Below are positions 1-9,537 of a stretch of DNA of 64,000 bases, one piece after another (the first letter of the stretch is position 1; each line of letters begins with the position of its first letter). This DNA comes from Azonexus sp. (lineage in GTDB: Bacteria; Pseudomonadota; Gammaproteobacteria; Burkholderiales; Rhodocyclaceae). The translations under genes were made by a program, and so were the position numbers. Where the stretch lies: positions 62,001-126,000 of the forward strand of contig JAGOAU010000001.1 of the NCBI GenBank assembly GCA_017983755.1. The letters are read 5' to 3'. Below the pieces are notes generated by a model, which saw only the letters and a list, made by a program, of their open reading frames with translations, was not told the origin of the DNA and did no database searches.

Positions 1-2
1 AC

Positions 3-1151
3 GATGCCCAAACGATGTTCCTGACCCAAGACAACACCGCACATCATGCCGCGGGCAAGGTTCGCCCATCAGTCATCTCTGACTGGCTTGCATCGAATCC
101 GGTGCCGGCAATTTGGGTGGTGAACCATCCGTCACCAATCCCGGATATCGTGCTGCGAAGTTTTTCCTTTTTTATAGAGGTTCCGCTGCCCCCGCCGAAA
201 GTGAGGTACGTCCTTGCCGCACGAGCATTGAGCGGTAGCGGCGTGCGGCCGAGTTTCTTGCGATCAATTGCGGATAACCCAGCCGTAACACCGAGTCTCC
301 TTGCCAAGGCCGCCGACGTTCTGTCGCTGTCCGGGGAACGAGAGCCGGCAACGGCTGAGGAACTCTTGGAACGAACACTCCGCCAGCATCAGCTTGCACT
401 GGGCAAACAGGCGTTCGCGATGAAGCCGTTACCCGGCACCCAATATTCGATTGACGAACTGAATATCGATAGCGAGTTCTCTCTCGATGAAATCATTCAG
501 GCTTTGGCTCGCGAACCGTCTGCCAGCCTGTGCTTTTACGGCGAACCTGGCACCGGGAAAACGGCCTTTGCAGAACATATTGCGGAGGCATTGAACCGGC
601 CCCTCGTACGAAGACGAGCGTCCGACCTCCAGAGCAAGTTTGTGGGAACCTGCGAGAAGAATCTTGCCGCCATGTTCGCGGAAGCGCGCACGATGGAAGC
701 CGTCCTATTGCTGGACGAAGCGGATTCGTTTCTCCGGTCCCGCAGCACGACGCGTCAAAGCTGGGAGACCAGTCAGGTCAATGAACTCCTCCAGCAAATG
801 GAAAGCCATACTGGGATTTTCATCTGCACAACGAATCTGTTTGAACTGATCGACTCGGCTGCCATGCGGCGCTTCGTGTTCAAACTGAGGTTCAAAGCAA
901 TGCGCCCCGAACAAAGGGAACGTATGTTTTTGGTCGAGGGCTTAGACGGCAACGCTCCGGCACTGACCGAGGATTTGAGACATTCCCTGGGACGTCTCGA
1001 TGGGCTCACGCCCGGCGACTTCGCCGTCGTAAAGCGCCGGTTTCAGATGGTTGGCAAGCGCCCAACGGCAGCAGCATTCCTTGCGGCACTTGAGACTGAG
1101 TGCCTGCTGAAAGCACCGGCAAGTTTCCGGCGGATAGGATTTCTCCAGTAG
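3..1151 (+). CDS. Tandem AAA+ ATPase, C-terminal part (5' end outside window)
   Basis: The reading frame is open to the window edge, so the N-terminus is missing. Numbering from the first ATG at 15, residues about 25-65 look like the end of a first AAA+ module: a sensor-1-like 'WVVNH' followed by 'VLRSFSFFIEVPLPPP', which matches the usual 'RFDf.iel.pP' stretch. A second, complete module follows, with Walker A GEPGTGKT (about 176-183) and Walker B VLLLDEADSF (about 230). ATP-driven remodelling of a partner is the family role; the substrate is unknown. It lies 21 bp upstream of a Sir2-like gene and probably shares a transcript with it. The sequence is visibly AT-richer than the rest of the window, consistent with acquired DNA. 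Confidence 0.8.
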   Translation, partial: DAQTMFLTQDNTAHHAAGKVRPSVISDWLASNPVPAIWVVNHPSPIPDIVLRSFSFFIEVPLPPPKVRYVLAARALSGSGVRPSFLRSIADNPAVTPSLLAKAADVLSLSGEREPATAEELLERTLRQHQLALGKQAFAMKPLPGTQYSIDELNIDSEFSLDEIIQALAREPSASLCFYGEPGTGKTAFAEHIAEALNRPLVRRRASDLQSKFVGTCEKNLAAMFAEARTMEAVLLLDEADSFLRSRSTTRQSWETSQVNELLQQMESHTGIFICTTNLFELIDSAAMRRFVFKLRFKAMRPEQRERMFLVEGLDGNAPALTEDLRHSLGRLDGLTPGDFAVVKRRFQMVGKRPTAAAFLAALETECLLKAPASFRRIGFLQ

Positions 1152-1172
1152 CAATATGCTTCAAACAACTGA

Positions 1173-1988
1173 ATGCTGAAAGCAATCGAACAGGCCGTAC
1201 GCTGGATCAGGGATGCCGACGGACTACTCGTTACGGCTGGAGCAGGCATGGGCGTGGATTCCGGCTTGCCGGATTTTCGTGGAAGCGCAGGATTTTGGCA
1301 GTCCTATCCAGCCTTGGCGAAGGCCGGCATCGACTTTAATTCGATTGCCAGTCCGCGGGCGTTTCGGCGCAATCCGATCCAAGCTTGGGGATTCTATGGG
1401 CACCGGCTTGCTCTTTATAGAGGAACTGAACCACATGCAGGATTTTTCGTTCTGAAAAAAATCGCGGAGTTCATGCCCCATGGAGTTTTTGTCGTGACCA
1501 GCAATGTCGATGGTCAATTCCAGAAGGCAGGGTATCAGGAGGACCGAATATTGGAGATTCACGGCTCCATCCACAACCTCCAGTGTAATGAGCCCTGCTT
1601 TTCGAGAATTTGGTCCGCGACTGACCTTAGGCCGAGCATAAGCACTCGCACGTGTCACTGGTTGGGCAGACTGCCCACCTGCCGTTATTGCGGCGGCATA
1701 GCCAGCCCGAATATCCTCATGTTCGACGATGACCGTTGGATTTCAGAGCGACAACTCGCTCAGCGGATGCATTGGGAATTTTGGCGTCAGCAAGTCAAAA
1801 AACTTGTTGTGATCGAATGCGGCGCGGGTATTGAAATTCCTTCAATCCGGCGATTCAGTGAAAAGCAAGGGGCGCCCGTCATCCGCATAAACCCTCACCA
1901 CGCTCGGGCTCCAATGGGGATGGGGATCAGTTTGCCGCTTGGGGCTGAGCAAGCGTTATCACTGGTCGGTGCGGCATTGGGTTATTGA
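1173..1988 (+). CDS. Sir2-family NAD-dependent protein (deacetylase/NADase type)
   Basis: This 271-aa protein carries the Sir2 signature: an NAD-binding GAGMGVDSGLPDFRG (residues 23-37), TSNVDGQ (109-115, matching the usual TQNID with Q replaced by S), the catalytic-type His in EIHGS (H130), and four cysteines (138, 142, 170, 173) spaced as a zinc tetrad. A late IECGAG matches the second nucleotide-binding motif. Family members remove acyl groups from lysine using NAD+, and some bacterial Sir2 domains instead destroy NAD+ in antiphage systems. The AAA+ partner directly upstream leaves the second role open. No convincing ribosome binding site precedes the ATG. It converges on the DUF1643 gene with a 9-bp gap. 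Confidence 0.8.
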   Translation: MLKAIEQAVRWIRDADGLLVTAGAGMGVDSGLPDFRGSAGFWQSYPALAKAGIDFNSIASPRAFRRNPIQAWGFYGHRLALYRGTEPHAGFFVLKKIAEFMPHGVFVVTSNVDGQFQKAGYQEDRILEIHGSIHNLQCNEPCFSRIWSATDLRPSISTRTCHWLGRLPTCRYCGGIASPNILMFDDDRWISERQLAQRMHWEFWRQQVKKLVVIECGAGIEIPSIRRFSEKQGAPVIRINPHHARAPMGMGISLPLGAEQALSLVGAALGY

Positions 1989-1997
1989 CTTACCCTG

Positions 1998-2531
1998 CTA
2001 GAGCAGGATCGCTGACCACTCGAGAGGCAAGAGTTGTCGATTTCCCTTATTCCACATTCGTCCATGTCGCGGGTACCGACCGTATGAGAGATTCCCCACA
2101 CGGTATGGGGTGACCTGCGCGTGGTCGAGTCGCTGCTTGATTTCCGTGACTCGCTGCAAATAATGCTCGTTGGAAACAGGCACGCTTCCTCCCCATGCCA
2201 AGACTACCGTCGAACCATGCACAATGTACTTGGCAAGCGTTTCATCGTTCTTAGGTCCGACAAGAAGGTCGTGGCTCTTATCTTCCAGATTCGCTGTATC
2301 TGAAGAAACGTATGCGAATAGATTCAGGAACACGACTGTTTTGAAACCGTTCTCTTCAGCCCAGTACGACACTTTGCCCACTGTAGGGTCGGATCGTTTC
2401 CCATTCGCGACACTTGGATTGCACTGAACCAAAACCAAGGTCTTGTCCGAACCGGAATCTGTATCCACAGCCAGCACATACCTGTATGGTCCTTCGCTAT
2501 AACATTCGTCTTTCCTAATTTTGTAACCCAT
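1998..2531 (-). CDS. DUF1643 family protein
   Basis: This 177-aa protein belongs to the DUF1643 family, recognisable by LVQCNPSVAN followed by a D-P-T and by the later 'FLNLFAY' stretch. Biochemical function is not established; members are common in accessory regions and near phage or plasmid genes. I place the start at the ATG at 2531 because GAGAGGG lies just before it; a TTG four codons upstream (2543) lacks a comparable site. The gene faces the Sir2 gene tail to tail and shares its AT-richer composition. Confidence 0.75.
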   Translation of the reverse strand: MGYKIRKDECYSEGPYRYVLAVDTDSGSDKTLVLVQCNPSVANGKRSDPTVGKVSYWAEENGFKTVVFLNLFAYVSSDTANLEDKSHDLLVGPKNDETLAKYIVHGSTVVLAWGGSVPVSNEHYLQRVTEIKQRLDHAQVTPYRVGNLSYGRYPRHGRMWNKGNRQLLPLEWSAILL

Positions 2532-2959
2532 AAACCCTCTCAATGCGCCTAAAGGAATTGTCCCTGAATATTGTGCGCCAAGTCAGCAAAATCACCCTAA
2601 GCGGTCTATGGCCTGAATTGAGACGAACTTCCGCTTCGGCCGATCACTGTGAATTGGCCCTACGACGGGTCTCGAAGGAGACCGGTCATACATATAGCGG
2701 CTATGTGGAGAGCCGGAAGGTCGGCAATTGGCCGTATGCGGAAATACGCAACTCTAATGCAAGGCGAGTCTTCGCCAACTGGAACCCGAAGAGGCAACCA
2801 ACAGAAATGTGGGTGGCGAACGGTTCGCAACCCGACGAATCGATTTCCATTTTTGCCCATTTTTGGAGGTCGACCGCAACAGGCCATTTTCCGGCCATGG
2901 CACCCGCCACGCCTTGTAGGACTCCAGCGTAAAGACAATGGCGACGCCAGAGGCAGCTT
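2532..2959. other. Intergenic stretch without a recognisable gene
   Basis: About 430 bases lie between the DUF1643 start and the phoR stop. Short open frames exist on both strands, but none has a credible start or a recognisable product. The only structure I see is a copy of the dispersed core motif with its two A-tracts near 2846-2880, followed by a short GGCC-bounded inverted repeat (about 2882-2899). Confidence 0.6.
2846..2880 (-). repeat. Dispersed motif, full copy (core 2869-2880)
   Basis: On the minus strand the core GTTGCGGTCGAC (2869-2880) is followed by CTCC, AAAAAT, GGGC, AAAAAT and GG. This is one of the cleanest copies. It is intergenic, downstream of phoR. Confidence 0.8.
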
Positions 2960-4252
2960 TCAGACCCCCGCGACGCGGCTGGCCGGGAAGCGGGCGGCGA
3001 AGCGGCTGCCGACGCCGGGCGTGCTCGTGATCTCGAGTTGCGCCTGGTGGCGGTTCAGCGAGTGCTTGACGATGGCGAGGCCGAGGCCGGTGCCGCCGGC
3101 GTCGCGTGAGCGGCCGCGGTCGACGCGGTAGAAGCGCTCGGTGAGGCGGGGGATGAGTTTGGCGTCAATGCCGATGCCGGTATCCTGCACCGCGAATTCG
3201 GCCCCCTGCGCGCTGGCGTGCCAGCTGATGCGGATGGTGCCGCCGGCCGGTGTGTAGCGCACGGCATTGGAAATGAGATTGCCGAAGGCGCTGACCAGTT
3301 CGGGCTCCGAACCGCGCAGATCGCCCATGCCGTCGGTCTCGACGACGATGTTGTGACGGCCGCCCGATAGCGCTTCGGCATCACGCCGCAGCTTGTCGAT
3401 CAGGCTGGCCATGTCGACCGTGTCGTTGGCCGGCGGCGGCGCCGATTCGATCGACGAGAGGGTCAGCAGGTCCTGGACGATCGATTCCATGCGCTGTGAC
3501 TGTTCGCTCATCAGCGCCAGATAGCGTTGCTGTTCGTCGCGGTCGACCTCGATTTCCTGCAGGGTTTCGAGAAAGCCGGCGAGGACGGTCAGCGGCGTGC
3601 GCAGTTCGTGCGAGACGTTGGCGACGAAGTCGCGGCGCGTGCGGTCGAGGCGGTCGCTCTGGGTGACGTCCTTGATCTGCATGAGGCGGCGGTTGCCGGC
3701 GTAGGGGACGACGAAAATCGAGAGGACGCGGTCCTCGTTGCGTTCCGAGCGCAGGGTCAACGGCCGCGTGAAATCGCCGCCCTGCAGGTAGGCGACGAAT
3801 TCCGGCTGGCGCACCAGATTCACGATGGGCTGGCCGCGGTCGGTACGGACGACGAGGCCAAGTTGCATTTCGGCCGTGGTGTTGCAATAGACGATCTGGT
3901 TTTGCTGGTCGAGCAGCACGACGCCGTCGGTCAGCGCCTGGCCGGCGGCGATTAGCATCGCGATCTCTTCGTCGCGGCGGGCGATCTGCGCGCGCAGATC
4001 CTTCTCGTGCCGGTAGAGACGGCCGAAGACGCCATCCCAGGCGCCCTCGCCTTCGAGGCTGCTATCGACGACCGGCGCCCGCGACCAGCGTTCGAGGCGG
4101 GCGAAGTTGCGGAAGTGGAAGGCCATCTGCAGCCCGAGACCGACCGAGAAGAGCGTCCAGCCGACCCAGGGGGCGACGAAATGGCCGACTGGCCAAGCGA
4201 CTAGAGCAGTCAGCAGGGCCAGCAGCAGGGCCCGGAACAGTTGTGCCGTCAC
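2960..4252 (-). CDS. phoR: Phosphate regulon sensor histidine kinase PhoR
   Basis: This 430-aa kinase senses phosphate status through the Pst transporter and phosphorylates PhoB. Two hydrophobic segments near the N-terminus (about 5-48) anchor it in the inner membrane. A PAS-like domain follows (about 95-195). The phospho-acceptor H-box FVANVSHELRTP places the histidine at residue 215. The catalytic domain shows an N-box (FGNLISNAVRYT), G1 (DTGIGID) and G2 (GGTGLGLAIVKH). It is the last gene of the pst-pho operon and starts 5 bp after the phoB stop. Length is normal for the family. Confidence 0.95.
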   Translation of the reverse strand: MTAQLFRALLLALLTALVAWPVGHFVAPWVGWTLFSVGLGLQMAFHFRNFARLERWSRAPVVDSSLEGEGAWDGVFGRLYRHEKDLRAQIARRDEEIAMLIAAGQALTDGVVLLDQQNQIVYCNTTAEMQLGLVVRTDRGQPIVNLVRQPEFVAYLQGGDFTRPLTLRSERNEDRVLSIFVVPYAGNRRLMQIKDVTQSDRLDRTRRDFVANVSHELRTPLTVLAGFLETLQEIEVDRDEQQRYLALMSEQSQRMESIVQDLLTLSSIESAPPPANDTVDMASLIDKLRRDAEALSGGRHNIVVETDGMGDLRGSEPELVSAFGNLISNAVRYTPAGGTIRISWHASAQGAEFAVQDTGIGIDAKLIPRLTERFYRVDRGRSRDAGGTGLGLAIVKHSLNRHQAQLEITSTPGVGSRFAARFPASRVAGV

Positions 4253-4257
4253 CCGTT

Positions 4258-4940
<683 letters not shown>

Positions 4941-4944
<4 letters not shown>

Positions 4945-5633
4945 GCCTTCGCCTCCTTGGCCGGATGACGGATGTCGCGCCCCTCGACGATGAACACGAC
5001 ATGCTCGGCGACGTTCTTGGCGTGGTCGCCGATGCGCTCGACGGCGCGGGCGATCCAGATGATGTCGATCGAAGTGGTGATGGTGCGCGGGTCTTCCATC
5101 ATGTGCGTGATCAGCTGGCGCATGATCGACTTGAACTCGGTATCGACATTGGCGTCGGCCTGGATGACCTTGACCGCCAGCTCGGTATCGAGCCGGGCGA
5201 AGGCGTCGAGTGCCTGGCGCAGCATGCCGAGCGCGGCCTCGGCGATGTGGCGGACGCCGATGCCGTATTGCGACGGCATCTGGCCGGCTTCGTAGATGCG
5301 GCGCACGCCCTTGGCGATCTTCTTGGCCTCGTCGCCGGCGCGTTCGAGATCGGTGACGATCTTGCTGATGCCGAAGACCAGGCGCAGGTCGGAAGCTGCC
5401 GGCTGGCGCTTGGCGATCAGGTGCGCACAATCGTCGTCGATGGCGAGTTCAAGGTCATTGACGTTGCGGTCGGTTTCGACGATGTGCTTGACGCTGGCCA
5501 CTTCGCCCCTGCTGTAGGCGTCGATGGCGGCCGAAATCTGGGTTTCGACGAGGCCACCCATCTGCAGCACGCTGGTGCGCAGGCGCGAGAGGTCTTCGTC
5601 GAACTGGCTGGAGAGATGCTGGCTGTCGTTCAT
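4941..5633 (-). CDS. phoU: Phosphate signalling protein PhoU
   Basis: This 230-aa all-helical protein links the Pst transporter to PhoR and keeps the regulon off when phosphate is plentiful. It contains the two three-helix PhoU repeats, with the metal-binding-type motifs 'AGDEAKKIAKG' in the first half and 'RIGDHAKNVAEHV' in the second. It starts 13 bp after pstB and overlaps phoB by four bases. Length matches the family. Confidence 0.95.
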
Positions 5634-5646
5634 GTCGGTTCCCTTC

Positions 5647-6450
5647 CTAGCCCATGCGGCCGGTAATGTAGTCTTCGGTGCGCTTGTCTTTCGGCTTGAT
5701 GAAGATCTCGTCGGTCTTGCCGAACTCGATCATCTCGCCGAGGAACATGTAGGCAGTGTAGTCGGAGACGCGCGCCGCCTGCTGCATGTTGTGGGTGACG
5801 ATGAGGATGGTGACGCGCTTCTTCAGTTCATGCACCAGTTCCTCGATGGCGGCGGTGGCGATCGGGTCGAGCGCCGAGGTCGGCTCGTCGAACAGCAGCA
5901 GTTCGGGATCGGTGGCCAGGGCGCGGGCGATGCACAGGCGCTGCTGCTGGCCGCCGGACAGGTTGGAGGCCAGTTCCTGCAGGCGGTCCTTGACCTCGTC
6001 CCAGATCGCCGCGCCCTTCAGGGCGTGCTCGACCTTGTCGTCGAGCATCCGCTTGTTGTTCTCGCCGCGCACGCGCAGGCCGTAAGCGACGTTTTCGTAA
6101 ATCGACTTGGGGAAGGGGTTCGGCTTCTGGAAGACCATGCCGATGCGCATGCGGACTTCGATGGGATCGACTTCCGGCGACAGCAAATTGGTGTTGTCCG
6201 GAAAGAAGCGGATCTCGCCCTCGTAACGATTGCCCGGATAGAGGTCGTGCATGCGGTTGAAGCTGCGCAGGTAGGTCGATTTGCCGCAGCCGGAAGGCCC
6301 GATCAGCGCGGTGACCTTCTTGTCGTAGATCGGCATGTTGATGCCCTTGAGCGCCTTGGCCTCGCCGTAGAAGAAATTGAGGTTGCGGGCTTCGGCCTTG
6401 AGCGCCGGGTTGTCGTGAATCTGCATTTGCGACTCCATTTCGGTATTCAT
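5647..6450 (-). CDS. pstB: Phosphate ABC transporter ATP-binding protein PstB
   Basis: This 267-aa ATPase energises high-affinity phosphate import by PstSCAB. It has Walker [10 protein letters not shown], the Q-loop in [12 protein letters not shown], the ABC signature [10 protein letters not shown], Walker [13 protein letters not shown] and the switch histidine in VTHNM. The start overlaps a copy of the dispersed motif: its second A-tract runs into the ATG at 6450, so the insertion of that motif may have reshaped the N-terminus. MESQM a few codons later could also serve as start. Confidence 0.95.
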   Translation of the reverse strand: MNTEMESQMQIHDNPALKAEARNLNFFYGEAKALKGINMPIYDKKVTALIGPSGCGKSTYLRSFNRMHDLYPGNRYEGEIRFFPDNTNLLSPEVDPIEVRMRIGMVFQKPNPFPKSIYENVAYGLRVRGENNKRMLDDKVEHALKGAAIWDEVKDRLQELASNLSGGQQQRLCIARALATDPELLLFDEPTSALDPIATAAIEELVHELKKRVTILIVTHNMQQAARVSDYTAYMFLGEMIEFGKTDEIFIKPKDKRTEDYITGRMG

Positions 6451-6480
6451 TTTTGGCTATTTTTGCGCGTTGACCGCAAC
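6447..6480 (-). repeat. Dispersed motif, full copy (core 6469-6480)
   Basis: Minus-strand core GTTGCGGTCAAC (6469-6480, one change from the commonest form), then GCGC, AAAAAT, AGCC, AAAAAT. It fills most of the pstA-pstB gap and its end supplies the pstB start codon. Confidence 0.75.
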
Positions 6481-6482
6481 CG

Positions 6483-7406
6483 TTACCATTTGATGTTCTT
6501 GCGCATCTTGTAGCGCAGGTAGATGGCGACGGCATTCATCGACAGCACCATGACCATCAGCACGAAGCCGGCGGCGGCGGCGTTGATCTCGAAGGCCGGG
6601 TCGGGACGCGAAGTCCAGTTGAAGATCTGGATCGGCATCACGGTGAAGGGGGCCATGACCCAGTCGAACAGCCCGGCTGCCGGTTCGCCGGTGAAGGGTG
6701 CCGGCGGCAGGAAGGCGATGAAGGTCAGGGCGCCGATGGTGATGATCGGCGCTGTTTCGCCGATGGCGCGGGCGAGGCCGATGATGACACCGGTCAGGAT
6801 GCCGGGCATGGCGTAGGGGATGATGTGGTAACGGCAGGTCTGCCAGCGCGTCGCACCGACCGCCATCGAGCCTTCGCGGATCATCGCCGGGATGGCGCGG
6901 ATCGCTTCGCGGGTCGAGACGATGATGATCGGCAGGATCAGCAGCGCCAGCGTCAGGCCGGCCGAGAGGATGCTCTGGCCGAAGCCGAACTGGTAGACGA
7001 AGATGCCGAGCGCCAGCAGACCATAGACGATGGACGGCACCGCCGCCAGGTTGCTGATGTTGACCTCGATGATGTGGGTCAGCCAGTTGCGCTTGGCGTA
7101 TTCCTCCAGATAGAGCCCGGCGGCGACGCCGAGCGGCACGGCGGCGAGCGCGGTGACCAGCATCACCAGCAGCGAGCCAACCCAGGCCGAGAGGATGCCG
7201 GCCTGCGTCGCCCGGCGCGAGGCGAAGTTGAGGAAGAAATCAAGGGTGAAGCGCTCGGAGCCCTTGATCGCCATGTCGGCGATCAGCGCGACGATGACCA
7301 GCAGGGCGAGCGCCAGACAGAAAATGCCCAGCGCCTTGAAGATGGTATCGCGCAGCTTGCCGCGCGCGATGACGGCGCGGATCTGTTCGGTGGTCAGCGG
7401 TTGCAT
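6483..7406 (-). CDS. pstA: Phosphate ABC transporter permease PstA
   Basis: This 307-aa inner-membrane protein is one of the two permease subunits of the Pst phosphate importer. About six membrane helices are visible, and the EAA-type coupling loop 'REGSMAVGATRWQTCRYHIIPYAMPGILTG' region contacts PstB. I use the ATG at 7406, which overlaps the pstC stop as TGATG and has GGGAG upstream; the frame extends eleven codons further but into pstC. Neighbours and order pstC-pstA-pstB are canonical. Confidence 0.95.
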   Translation of the reverse strand: MQPLTTEQIRAVIARGKLRDTIFKALGIFCLALALLVIVALIADMAIKGSERFTLDFFLNFASRRATQAGILSAWVGSLLVMLVTALAAVPLGVAAGLYLEEYAKRNWLTHIIEVNISNLAAVPSIVYGLLALGIFVYQFGFGQSILSAGLTLALLILPIIIVSTREAIRAIPAMIREGSMAVGATRWQTCRYHIIPYAMPGILTGVIIGLARAIGETAPIITIGALTFIAFLPPAPFTGEPAAGLFDWVMAPFTVMPIQIFNWTSRPDPAFEINAAAAGFVLMVMVLSMNAVAIYLRYKMRKNIKW

Positions 7407-8356
7407 CAGTAGTTCTCCCGGAATTTGGCGCGCAGCCACTGGCCGAGGATGTTGAAGACCAGGGTGATCAGCAGCAGGGTCAGGCCGGCGGCGAAGATGG
7501 TCTGGTAGCCGATCGAGCCGTGCGGCAGGTCGCCGAGCGCCACCTGAACGATGTAGGAGGTGATGGTGGCGGCCGGCTCCATCGGGTTCCAGGTCAGGTT
7601 CGGCTGCATGCCGGCGGCGACGGCGAGGATCATCGTTTCACCGACGGCGCGGGAGATGCCCAGGATGTAGGAGGCGGCAAGGCCGGAGAAGGCGGCCGGA
7701 ACGACGACATGGAGCGCCGTGTAGAGGCGCGTCGAACCCATCGCGTAGGCGCCTTCGCGCAGGCTCATCGGCACCGCGCGCATGGCGTCCTCGGACAGCG
7801 AGGCGATGTAGGGCACGATCATGATGCCCATCACCAGGCCGGCGGAAAGCAGCGAAAAGCCCGGCAGTTCCGGGAAGATCATCTGCAACAGCGGGGTGAC
7901 GACGAGCAGCGCAAAGTAGCCGAAGACGATGGTCGGGATGCCGCCGAGCAGTTCGAGGATCGGCTTGGCAACTTCGCGCACCTTCGAATTGGCGAATTCG
8001 GAAAGATAGATGGCGATGACCGTGCCCATCGGGATGGCGACGGCCAGCGCGACGAAGGAGGACACGACGGTGCCCGAGACCAGCACCATGATGCCGAAGT
8101 GGGCGTCGTCGAAGAGCGGCGTCCATTGGGTATCGGTCAGAAAGTCGACGATGCTGACGTTCTGGAAGAAATGGAAGGACTCGGAAACCAGGACATAGAC
8201 GATACCGAGCGTGGTCAGCACCGAAACCGCGGCGGCGCACAGGAGCAGGCCCTCGATCAGGCGCTCGCTGACGTTGCGCATGGCGTTCCTGGCCAGGCGG
8301 TCGCTGACCGTCGGCAGGTCTTGGGCGTTGTTTGCAGACATGGAGTGTGAATTCAC
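7406..8356 (-). CDS. pstC: Phosphate ABC transporter permease PstC
   Basis: This 316-aa inner-membrane permease pairs with PstA to form the phosphate channel. Several membrane helices are visible, and the coupling loop 'SLREGAYAMGSTRLYTALHVVVPAA' is typical of PstC. A GTG at 8356 with AGGGA nine bases upstream is taken as start; an ATG five codons later (8341) lacks a Shine-Dalgarno match but remains possible. It is separated from pstS by a strong hairpin, so it probably receives only part of the pstS transcription. Confidence 0.93.
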   Translation of the reverse strand: MNSHSMSANNAQDLPTVSDRLARNAMRNVSERLIEGLLLCAAAVSVLTTLGIVYVLVSESFHFFQNVSIVDFLTDTQWTPLFDDAHFGIMVLVSGTVVSSFVALAVAIPMGTVIAIYLSEFANSKVREVAKPILELLGGIPTIVFGYFALLVVTPLLQMIFPELPGFSLLSAGLVMGIMIVPYIASLSEDAMRAVPMSLREGAYAMGSTRLYTALHVVVPAAFSGLAASYILGISRAVGETMILAVAAGMQPNLTWNPMEPAATITSYIVQVALGDLPHGSIGYQTIFAAGLTLLLITLVFNILGQWLRAKFRENY

Positions 8357-8376
8357 TGTGAGAATTCCCTATGATA

Positions 8377-8407
8377 AAAGCCCGCCCCGTCCGGGGGCGG
8401 GCTTTTT
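8377..8407. terminator. Hairpin between pstS and pstC (partial terminator)
   Basis: A 12-bp stem (8377-8388 with 8394-8405) with a 5-base loop is flanked by a run of A on one side and T on the other. In the direction of pst transcription the 3' tract is TTTTA, a moderate terminator. Such a structure just after pstS is expected to give more PstS than membrane subunits. Confidence 0.8.
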
Positions 8408-8427
8408 TGTGGGGAGTAACGCGAAAA

Positions 8428-9429
8428 TCAGATCTTGGCTTCGCGCTTCTGCAGTTCTTCGATGGTGATGCCGACTTCGGCCGTACCACCGAAGACCGTG
8501 CCCTTCTTCTTCTTGTCGACGTGTTCCATGTTAACCGTGTAAGCCTTGGCCGGCAGCGGCACGTACTTCACTTCCTTGGTCAGCTTGGAGGCGTTCTTCA
8601 TGTAGAACTCGACGAACTCCTTGACCTCCGGCTTGTCCAGCGCCTTCGGGTTGATGTAGATGAAGATCGGGCGCGACAGCGGCTGGTAGGAACCCTTGAG
8701 CACGGTTTCCTCGGACGGCAGCACGCCCGGCTTGCCGGCCTTCTCAACGATCGGCACGGCCTTCAGCTTGCCGGTGTTCTCGGCGTAGTAGGCGTAGCCG
8801 AAGTAACCGATGGCGTTGACGTCGCGCGAAACGCCCTGGACCAGCACATTGTCGTCTTCGGAGGCGGTGTAGTCGCCGCGCGAGGACTTGGCCTTGCCGA
8901 CGATGGCTTCGGTGAAGTAGTCGAAGGTGCCGGAATCGGAACCGGCGCCGAACAGCTTGATCGGCGCATCGGGCCAGGCCGGGTTGACCTGGTTCCAGCG
9001 GGTGATCTTGCCTTGGGCAGCCGGCTCCCAGATCGCCTTCAGCTGCTCGACGGTCATTTCCTTGAGGAAGGCGTTCTTCGGATTGGCGACCACGGTCAGC
9101 GCGTCGAAGGCGACCGGCAGTTCGATGTACTCGATGCCGGCTTCCTTGCAGGCATCCATTTCCTTCTTGAGGATCGGGCGCGAGGCGTTGGCGATATCGA
9201 CCTCGCCGCGGCAGAACTTCTTGAAGCCGCCGCCAGTGCCGGAAATGCCGACCGTCACCTTGATGGCGTTCTTCTTGGCTTTCTGGAATTCTTCGGCCAC
9301 CGCTTCGGTGATCGGGTAAACCGTCGAGGAGCCGTCGATCTTGACGACATCAGCCAGGGCAGCCGAGGCGCCGAAGAGGGCGACACCGGCAACGGCCAGG
9401 GCGGAAACGAGCTTGGACTGCTTGAACAT
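8428..9429 (-). CDS. pstS: Periplasmic phosphate-binding protein PstS
   Basis: This 333-aa protein captures phosphate in the periplasm and hands it to PstCA. It has a signal peptide (a Lys near the start, a hydrophobic run, cleavage near ASAALA-DV). Phosphate-binding motifs are visible as KIDGSSTVYP, ISGTGGGF and GSDSGTFDYF. The ATG at 9429 is chosen over one five codons upstream because AGGAG precedes it at good spacing and the signal peptide then begins MFKQSK. A Pho box and a -10-like element lie upstream. Confidence 0.95.
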   Translation of the reverse strand: MFKQSKLVSALAVAGVALFGASAALADVVKIDGSSTVYPITEAVAEEFQKAKKNAIKVTVGISGTGGGFKKFCRGEVDIANASRPILKKEMDACKEAGIEYIELPVAFDALTVVANPKNAFLKEMTVEQLKAIWEPAAQGKITRWNQVNPAWPDAPIKLFGAGSDSGTFDYFTEAIVGKAKSSRGDYTASEDDNVLVQGVSRDVNAIGYFGYAYYAENTGKLKAVPIVEKAGKPGVLPSEETVLKGSYQPLSRPIFIYINPKALDKPEVKEFVEFYMKNASKLTKEVKYVPLPAKAYTVNMEHVDKKKKGTVFGGTAEVGITIEELQKREAKI

Positions 9430-9468
9430 GGGGAACTCCTGCACATAGTTGGATTGACAACAATGTGC

Positions 9469-9502
9469 AGGTTAGCCCCCGATTGTTACAGCCCAATGAC
9501 AG
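9469..9502 (-). promoter_or_regulatory. Pho box and -10 element of pstS
   Basis: Reading the minus strand, two 7-mers CTGTCAT (9496-9502) and CTGTAAC (9485-9491) are separated by four bases, the arrangement of a PhoB-binding Pho box. TAACCT (9469-9474) sits 10 bases downstream, fitting a -10 element when PhoB replaces the -35. It predicts phosphate-starvation control of the whole pst-phoUBR operon. Confidence 0.85.
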
Positions 9503-9537
9503 GCTGTAACAAAAGTAATAGGTACTACCTGGGCGGA

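Noticed and set aside
2543..2932. Short overlapping frames in the phoR downstream gap
   Set aside because: They have no credible start and no family resemblance; a decayed gene cannot be excluded but nothing supports it.
4945..5430. Long N-terminal extension of the phoB frame
   Set aside because: It lies antisense-like across phoU with Arg-rich shadow composition; the GTG at 4944 gives exactly the PhoB length and residue numbering.
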